From: DATIRA01 sp964553405 | GTDB taxonomy: Bacteria > Pseudomonadota > Gammaproteobacteria > Steroidobacterales > Steroidobacteraceae | Direction of reading: 5' to 3' | Assembly (NCBI GenBank): GCA_964553405.1 | Contig: CAZKLS010000014.1 | Location: 1 to 38,712 of the forward strand | DNA: 38,712 bases | Part shown: piece by piece, positions 34,074-38,712 of the stretch | How positions within the stretch are numbered: position 1 is the first letter of the stretch | How the letters are laid out: each line of letters starts with the position of its first letter | Made by a program: the position numbers and the translations under genes | The notes under the pieces: generated by a model | Databases searched by the model: none | Seen by the model: the letters and a program-made list of their open reading frames with translations, nothing else | Told to the model about the DNA's origin: nothing

Positions 34074-35366
34074 ATGGGCAAGAACCTCGTCGTGATCGGG
34101 GCCCAGTGGGGCGACGAAGGCAAGGGCAAGATCGTCGACCTGCTGACGGAGCGCGCCGCGGCCGTCGTGCGTTTCCAGGGCGGTCACAACGCGGGGCACA
34201 CGCTGGTCATCGCCGGCGCGAAGACGGTGCTCTCGCTGATACCGTCCGGCATCCTGCATCCGGGCGTGCAATGCCTGATCGGCAACGGCGTCGTGTTGTC
34301 GCTGGACGCATTCCTGCGCGAGGCGGATGCGCTGGTGCAGCGGAACGTGCCGGTGTTCGAGCGACTGCGGATCAGCCCGAACTGCGCGCTGATCCTGCCC
34401 TCGCACATCGCGCTGGACCGTGCGCGGGAGCGGGCCCGGGGCATCAACGCGATCGGCACGACCGGGCGCGGCATCGGCCCGGCCTACGAGGACAAGGTCG
34501 GACGCCGCGCGGTGCGCGTCGCCGACCTGTTCCAGCGAGACCGGCTGGCTGCGCGGCTGGGCGAGATCCTCGACTACCACAACTTCATGCTGAGCCGCTA
34601 TTTCAGCGCCGAGCAGGTGGACTTCCAGACCGTGCTCGAGGACCTCGTCGCCCAGGCGGCCCGCATCCAGCCGCTGGTCGCCGACGTGACCGGGCTGCTG
34701 CGCGTGCAGATGGGCTCCGGCGGCAACCTGCTGTTCGAGGGTGCGCAGGGCGCGCTGCTCGACGTGGACGTGGGTACCTACCCGTTCGTGACGTCGTCGA
34801 ACACGACGGCCGGCGAGGCGGCGGTCGGCACCGGTCTCGGTCCGCGCGACATCGACGCGGTGCTGGGCATCGTCAAGGCGTACACGACGCGGGTCGGCGC
34901 CGGGCCGTTCCCCACCGAGCTGTTCGATTCGAACGGCGAGCACCTGGCGCGGGTGGGGCACGAGTTCGGCGCGGTGACCGGACGACCCCGCCGCTGTGGC
35001 TGGTTCGACGCCGTGGCGCTGCGTCGTGCGGTCGTGCACAACAGCATCTCGAGCCTGGGCGTCACGAAGCTCGACGTGCTCGACGGACTCGACAGTATCC
35101 AGGTCTGCACCGGCTATTCGATCGACGGCGCCGTGAGCGACGACCCGCCGCTGCTCACGCACCGCTATTCCGAGTGCACGCCGGTCTACGAGAGCCTGCC
35201 GGGCTGGGCCGAATCCACCTGCGGCATCACTGAGTTCGGCCGCCTGCCCGAGAACGCCCGCCGTTACCTGGCGCGGATCGAGGAGCTCGCCGGCGTGCCT
35301 ATAGACCTCGTATCGACGGGTCCCGACCGCGCCGACACGATCGTGCTGCGGCATCCTTTCGACTGA
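34074..35366 (+). CDS. purA: Adenylosuccinate synthetase
   Basis: Joins IMP and aspartate with GTP to make adenylosuccinate on the way to AMP. The 430-residue product opens with the GTP-binding GAQWGDEGKGKIVDLL (9-24), then GGHNAGHTLVI with the catalytic His, NAIGTTGRGIGPAYEDK, FEGAQGALLDVDVGTYPFVT and TELFDSNGEHL. The C-terminal base-recognition segment with STGPDRADTI is complete, so the gene is full length. The ATG at 34074 is 21 bases after the DUF2065 gene. A strong GC-rich hairpin follows the stop. In E. coli nsrR comes next; here it is replaced by a tRNA-Leu on the other strand. Confidence 0.98.
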   Translation: MGKNLVVIGAQWGDEGKGKIVDLLTERAAAVVRFQGGHNAGHTLVIAGAKTVLSLIPSGILHPGVQCLIGNGVVLSLDAFLREADALVQRNVPVFERLRISPNCALILPSHIALDRARERARGINAIGTTGRGIGPAYEDKVGRRAVRVADLFQRDRLAARLGEILDYHNFMLSRYFSAEQVDFQTVLEDLVAQAARIQPLVADVTGLLRVQMGSGGNLLFEGAQGALLDVDVGTYPFVTSSNTTAGEAAVGTGLGPRDIDAVLGIVKAYTTRVGAGPFPTELFDSNGEHLARVGHEFGAVTGRPRRCGWFDAVALRRAVVHNSISSLGVTKLDVLDGLDSIQVCTGYSIDGAVSDDPPLLTHRYSECTPVYESLPGWAESTCGITEFGRLPENARRYLARIEELAGVPIDLVSTGPDRADTIVLRHPFD

Positions 35367-35382
35367 GGTCCGGGGGCGCGTG

Positions 35383-35401
35383 GCGCGGCCTGGTGCCGCG
35401 C
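35383..35401. other. GC-rich hairpin between purA and tRNA-Leu
   Basis: GCGCGGC at 35383-35389 pairs perfectly with GCCGCGC at 35395-35401 around a five-base loop. It lies between the convergent ends of purA and tRNA-Leu and could slow polymerase from both sides. Neither strand has a T-run after it, so it is not a standard intrinsic terminator. Confidence 0.35.
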
Positions 35402-35436
35402 GGCGCGCGCAGGCGCTCCGTGACGGGGAGCTTGAA

Positions 35437-35521
<85 letters not shown>

Positions 35522-35561
35522 AGGTCTGCGGAGCGACCCAAGGTCGCCTCGAAGGCCGCGC

Positions 35562-35590
35562 AATTTACTGACGGTCCCGCGGACTGTCAA
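35562..35590 (-). promoter_or_regulatory. Sigma-70-type promoter of tRNA-Leu
   Basis: On the minus strand a consensus TTGACA (complement of 35585-35590) is followed after exactly 17 bases by TAAATT (complement of 35562-35567, four of six matches). The sequence after it is GCGCGGCC, a GC-rich discriminator of the stable-RNA type. The predicted start near 35555 gives a leader of about 34 bases. The -35 lies only 11 bases before the rnr start codon on the opposite strand, next to its ribosome site. Confidence 0.75.
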
Positions 35591-35601
35591 ACGAAGGACG
35601 A

Positions 35602-37833
35602 ATGAGAAAAGATCGCGGCAGACGGGTTACGAGCGGTTCTGCGGGTAAGCGGCGGCCGCGCGCGTTCACGCGAGGGTCGCTGGCCGGGGAGCAGGCGCTG
35701 CTGCAGCGGCTCAGAGAGGCCGGGCGACCGCTGCGGCTGGAGGAGGTCATCGCGGGGCTCGGTGCCTCGGCGGCCGCCGAGGCCCGGGACCAGCTCGCCG
35801 CGCTCGTGCGGCGCGGAGAGCTCGTGCAGAACCGCCGTGGGCAGTACTGCCTGCGCGAGCGCCTGCCGGGCCTGATCGTCGGCGTCGTCCAGGCGCACCG
35901 CAGCGGGGACGGGTCGGTGCTGCCGGACGACGGCTCGCCATCGCTCTACCTGCCCGCGCAGCAGATGCGCGAGCTGATGCATGGCGACCGGGTCGCCGTG
36001 CGCATCGAGGGTCGGTTCCGGGGTCGGCCCCAGGCGACAGTCGTCGAGGTGCTGGAGCGGCGGACCCGCGAGGTCGTCGGGCGGCTGCACGAGGAATTCG
36101 GCATCGCATACCTGCTGCCGGACAACCCCCGCATCACGCATCGCGTGCTGGTCCCCACCGGGGAGCGCGGCGGAGCCACCGACGGCCAGATCGTCATCGT
36201 CGAGCTGACCCGGCAGCCGAGCCGCACCGAGCAGCCGGTCGGCCGGGTGACCCGGATCCTCGGCGAGCACGGCGCGCCCGGGATGGAGACGGAGATCGCG
36301 ATCCACTCCTTCGGCCTGCCGTTCGAGTTTCCGGACCCGGCGATGGTGCTGGCCGAGTCCTTCGGCGGCAGCATCCCGCAGGCGGCCGTCGAGGGGCGGG
36401 AGGACCTGAGGGGTCTCGCGCTGGTGACGATCGACGGCGACGATGCGCGCGACTACGACGACGCGGTCTACTGCGAGCGCGCCCGGGGCGGCTGGCGGCT
36501 GATCGTCGCGATCGCCGACGTGGGGCACTACGTGACGCCCGGCGACGCGCTCGACCTCGAGGCGCGCAATCGCGCGACGTCGGTGTACTTCCCGAACCGC
36601 GTGCTGCCGATGCTGCCGGAAGCGCTTTCGAACGGGCTCTGCTCGCTCGTGCCGGAGCAGGACCGGCTCTGCCTGTGCGCGGAGCTGCGGGTCGCGGACG
36701 ACGGCCGCATCACGCGCTCGAGGTTTTTCGAGGGAGTGATGCGCTCCGCGGCCAGGCTGACCTATCGGGACGTCGGCGCGTTCCTCGAGCGGCCATCCGC
36801 GCCGCCCCCGCCACGACTGGCGCCGCTGAGCGAGCGCCTGCTGGCCCTGCACGGGGTGTACCGTTCGTTGATCCGGGCACGGGCCGGGCGCGGCGCGCTG
36901 GAGCTCGACACGCCCGAGCTGAAGCTGCACTTCGACGAGGAAGGGCGGATCGCCGCGCTGGTCGAGCAGCCTCGCAACGACGCGCACCGGGTGATCGAGG
37001 AATGCATGATCGCGGCCAACGTCGCCGCGGCCCGTTTCCTGGACCGCCACCGGGTCCCGACGCTGTACCGTGTGCACGGCCTGCCCGAGCCGGACCGGCT
37101 GGAGTCGCTGCGGCAGTTCCTGCGCGAGTTCGGCCTCTGGCTGCCACCGGCCGAGGACGTGAGACCCGAGCACCTGCGCGAGCTGCTGCAGCAGCTCGGC
37201 GACCGGCCCGACGCTCCGCTGATCGCCACGGCCGTGATCCGCTCGATGCCCCAGGCCGTGTACCAGCCCGGCAACATCGGGCATTTCGGCCTCGCGCTCG
37301 AGCACTACGCGCATTTCACCTCGCCGATACGTCGTTACCCGGACCTGGTGGTCCATCGCGGGATCCGGCAGGTGCTGCGGCAGGGCGATCCTCAGGAACT
37401 CGTCGCCTGGCATGGGCCCTTCCCGCTGCTCGGGCAGGAGTGCTCGCTGCGCGAGCGGCGTGCCGACGAGGCCACCCGCAGCGCGGTCAACTGGCTCAAG
37501 TGCTACTACATGCAGGATCGGGTCGGCGAGGAGTTCCCGGGAATCGTGTCCGGCGTGACGGATTTCGGGCTGTTCGTGCAGCTCGAGGGGCTGCAGGTGG
37601 ACGGCCTGGTACATGTCTCGGCGCTCGGCGAGGAATACTTCGCCCGGGACCGCTCCGGGCTGCGGATGGTGGGTCGCAATTCCGGCCGTGTGTTCAAGCT
37701 CGGCGACCGCCTGCGCGTGCGGGTCATCAACGTATCGCTGGACGAGCGCCGGGTGGACTTCGAGATGGCCGAGGCGCCGGCGTCGGACCGCCGCGCCCGC
37801 CGGCCGCGGCAGAAGGGACGGCGGCGGGCATGA
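35602..37833 (+). CDS. rnr: Ribonuclease R
   Basis: A processive 3'-5' exoribonuclease that degrades structured RNA and damaged rRNA and acts in trans-translation. The 743-residue product has a basic N-terminus and winged-helix domain (about 1-85), two cold-shock domains (about 85-245), the RNB catalytic domain (about 265-600) and an S1 domain (about 635-725) followed by a Lys/Arg-rich tail. The active-site cluster IDGDDARDYDDAVY gives Asp278, Asp284, Asp286 and Asp287, matching the four E. coli catalytic Asp residues. GAAGGA lies just before the ATG at 35602. Its stop overlaps the rlmB start (ATGA), as expected for this pair. It is somewhat shorter than the E. coli enzyme (813) because the basic tail is short. 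Confidence 0.98.
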   Translation: MRKDRGRRVTSGSAGKRRPRAFTRGSLAGEQALLQRLREAGRPLRLEEVIAGLGASAAAEARDQLAALVRRGELVQNRRGQYCLRERLPGLIVGVVQAHRSGDGSVLPDDGSPSLYLPAQQMRELMHGDRVAVRIEGRFRGRPQATVVEVLERRTREVVGRLHEEFGIAYLLPDNPRITHRVLVPTGERGGATDGQIVIVELTRQPSRTEQPVGRVTRILGEHGAPGMETEIAIHSFGLPFEFPDPAMVLAESFGGSIPQAAVEGREDLRGLALVTIDGDDARDYDDAVYCERARGGWRLIVAIADVGHYVTPGDALDLEARNRATSVYFPNRVLPMLPEALSNGLCSLVPEQDRLCLCAELRVADDGRITRSRFFEGVMRSAARLTYRDVGAFLERPSAPPPPRLAPLSERLLALHGVYRSLIRARAGRGALELDTPELKLHFDEEGRIAALVEQPRNDAHRVIEECMIAANVAAARFLDRHRVPTLYRVHGLPEPDRLESLRQFLREFGLWLPPAEDVRPEHLRELLQQLGDRPDAPLIATAVIRSMPQAVYQPGNIGHFGLALEHYAHFTSPIRRYPDLVVHRGIRQVLRQGDPQELVAWHGPFPLLGQECSLRERRADEATRSAVNWLKCYYMQDRVGEEFPGIVSGVTDFGLFVQLEGLQVDGLVHVSALGEEYFARDRSGLRMVGRNSGRVFKLGDRLRVRVINVSLDERRVDFEMAEAPASDRRARRPRQKGRRRA

Positions 37834-38579
37834 GGCAGACGATCGCCTGCGGCATCCACGCCGTCCGACTGCTGCTCGTTCGCAGCCCGGGGCGCGTGAA
37901 GCGCGTGCACCTCGCGGCCGGCCGCTCGGCGGGACGGCTCGCGGAGCTCCAGCAGCTCGCGCAGAAAGCCGGAATCGCGGTGCTGGAGGCGGACGCGGCG
38001 ACGCTGGACCGACTGGCCGAGGGCCAGCGCCACCAGGGCGCGGTGGCCGAGGTGCTGCCGCGCAGTGGCGACCCGGAGACGCAACTCGAAGAGGCGCTGG
38101 CCGCTGCCGAGGGCCCGCCATTGCTGCTGGTGCTCGACGGTCTGCAGGACCCGCACAACCTCGGCGCCTGCCTGCGTTCCGCCGACGCCGCCGGCGTCCA
38201 CGCGGTGCTGGCGCCGCGCGACCGCGCCGTCGGGCTGACGCCGGTCGTGCGCAAGGTGGCGGCCGGCGCCGCCGACGCCGTGCCGTTCATCGCCGTCGTC
38301 AACCTGGCCAGGACGCTTCGCGACCTGCGTTCGCGTGGCCTGTGGCTGGTCGGCCTCGACGCCGACGGCGAGCGCACGATCTACGGCACCGACCTTCGCG
38401 GCCCGCTGGCGCTGGTGATGGGTGCAGAGGGCCAGGGGCTCCGTCGCCTGACCCGCGAGAACTGCGACCAGCTGGTCTCGATTCCGATGGCGGGCTCGGT
38501 GGAGAGCCTGAACGTGTCGGTCGCAACCGGCGTCGTGCTGTTCGAGGCGGTGCGGAAGGGGGAAGGGGATAGGGGATAG
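37830..38579 (+). CDS. rlmB: 23S rRNA (guanosine-2'-O-)-methyltransferase RlmB
   Basis: Methylates the 2'-O of G2251 (E. coli numbering) in the 23S rRNA P loop. The 249-residue SPOUT protein has the N-terminal RNA-binding domain (about 1-75) and the knotted methyltransferase domain: LLVLDGLQDPHNLGACLRSA (motif 1), VMGAEGQGLRRL (motif 2) and IPMAGSVESLNVSVATGVVL (motif 3). The start ATG overlaps the rnr stop. The last four residues and the TAG stop (38577-38579) are encoded by the first units of a heptamer tandem repeat; the true core ends about six residues earlier, so the tail looks like a by-product of the repeat. Confidence 0.97.
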   Translation: MRQTIACGIHAVRLLLVRSPGRVKRVHLAAGRSAGRLAELQQLAQKAGIAVLEADAATLDRLAEGQRHQGAVAEVLPRSGDPETQLEEALAAAEGPPLLLVLDGLQDPHNLGACLRSADAAGVHAVLAPRDRAVGLTPVVRKVAAGAADAVPFIAVVNLARTLRDLRSRGLWLVGLDADGERTIYGTDLRGPLALVMGAEGQGLRRLTRENCDQLVSIPMAGSVESLNVSVATGVVLFEAVRKGEGDRG

Positions 38580-38592
38580 GGGGTAGGGGATA
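38565..38592. repeat. Tandem heptamer repeat across the rlmB stop codon
   Basis: Four head-to-tail copies of a seven-base unit, GGGGATA at 38565-38571, 38572-38578 and 38586-38592 with the variant GGGGGTA at 38579-38585. Because seven is not a multiple of three and each junction reads TAG, the array closes all three forward frames within about 21 bases. Confidence 0.9.
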
Positions 38593-38596
38593 GGAA

Positions 38597-38661
38597 GAGC
38601 GGGTAGTGACTAGCGGATAGCGGGTAGGGCGAGCGGGTAGTGACTGGCGGATCGCGGGTAG
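38597..38661. repeat. 31-base direct repeat, two copies
   Basis: The stretch 38597-38627 recurs at 38631-38661 with two substitutions, a period of 34 bases. Each copy is itself built from GGGTAG and GCGGAT words related to the heptamer array just before it. The remaining sequence to 38712 has no gene; it ends in CCCTCACCC and CCCTCTCCC words that look like the beginning of another dispersed intergenic repeat. Confidence 0.85.
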
Positions 38662-38712
38662 TGCAGAACGGATCCGGAGACCCTCACCCGCCCTGCGCGC
38701 ACCCTCTCCCGC

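Noticed and set aside
35587..38121. Open frame of about 844 codons on the minus strand over rnr and rlmB
   Set aside because: It is a shadow of two well-conserved genes and its product has no recognisable family.
38565..38712. CRISPR-like array at the right edge
   Set aside because: The units are direct heptamers and one 31-base duplication with no unique spacers of constant length and no cas genes nearby.

Overview
This is a contiguous piece of a high-GC gammaproteobacterial chromosome. Three conserved gene blocks place it there: pepA-holC-valS divergent from lptF-lptG, pcnB-folK-deoxynucleoside kinase-panB-panC, and nnr-tsaE-amiC-mutL-miaA-hfq-hflX-hflK-hflC-yjeT-purA-rnr-rlmB. Codon use is strongly GC-biased and several genes start at GTG or TTG. 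Lineage below class level cannot be fixed by reading alone; the gene order and the membrane TolB-like/TPR protein would fit a Xanthomonadales-, Steroidobacter- or Chromatiales-like organism (inference).

Layout. Positions 1-4292 (minus) hold pepA, holC, a small unnamed gene and a valS cut by the window edge. Positions 4467-6630 (plus) hold the LPS-export permeases lptF and lptG. Positions 6641-8385 (minus) hold an RDD membrane protein, a PII-like protein and an SbtA-type bicarbonate permease. Positions 8558-9716 hold a b561-type cytochrome and a cytochrome c' gene, tail to tail one base apart. Positions 9788-18256 are the accessory part: an unrecognised Pro/Ala-rich protein, a secreted S8 protease, a secreted esterase, a paired-CBS protein, a PKD/HAF-repeat lipoprotein and a TolB-like/TPR membrane protein. 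A tRNA-Glu(CTC) then separates this from the housekeeping half. Positions 18463-22798 carry RNA polyadenylation, folate, deoxynucleotide salvage and pantothenate genes. queG runs on the minus strand to 23831. From 23890 to the end is the nnr-to-rlmB block, with a tRNA-Leu(CAG) between purA and rnr where Escherichia coli has nsrR.

How the genes work together. The right half is a coherent housekeeping set: metabolite repair, tRNA modification (tsaE, miaA, queG), cell separation (amiC), mismatch repair (mutL), RNA chaperoning and decay (hfq, rnr, pcnB), ribosome and membrane-protease quality control (hflX, hflK, hflC), purine synthesis and rRNA methylation. Many genes overlap by 1-20 bases, which implies translational coupling. 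The left-centre region looks outward: secreted protease, esterase, lipoprotein and bicarbonate uptake.

No phage, insertion sequence, CRISPR array, toxin-antitoxin pair or defence island was seen, and no stretch over 300 bases lacks a gene. I found no clear new multi-gene system. The points most worth a second look are the SbtA/PII pair, the 17-base palindrome on the amiC promoter, the non-ATG start of pcnB beside a tRNA promoter, the 43-residue periodicity of the HAF lipoprotein, and the heptamer repeats running into the end of rlmB.
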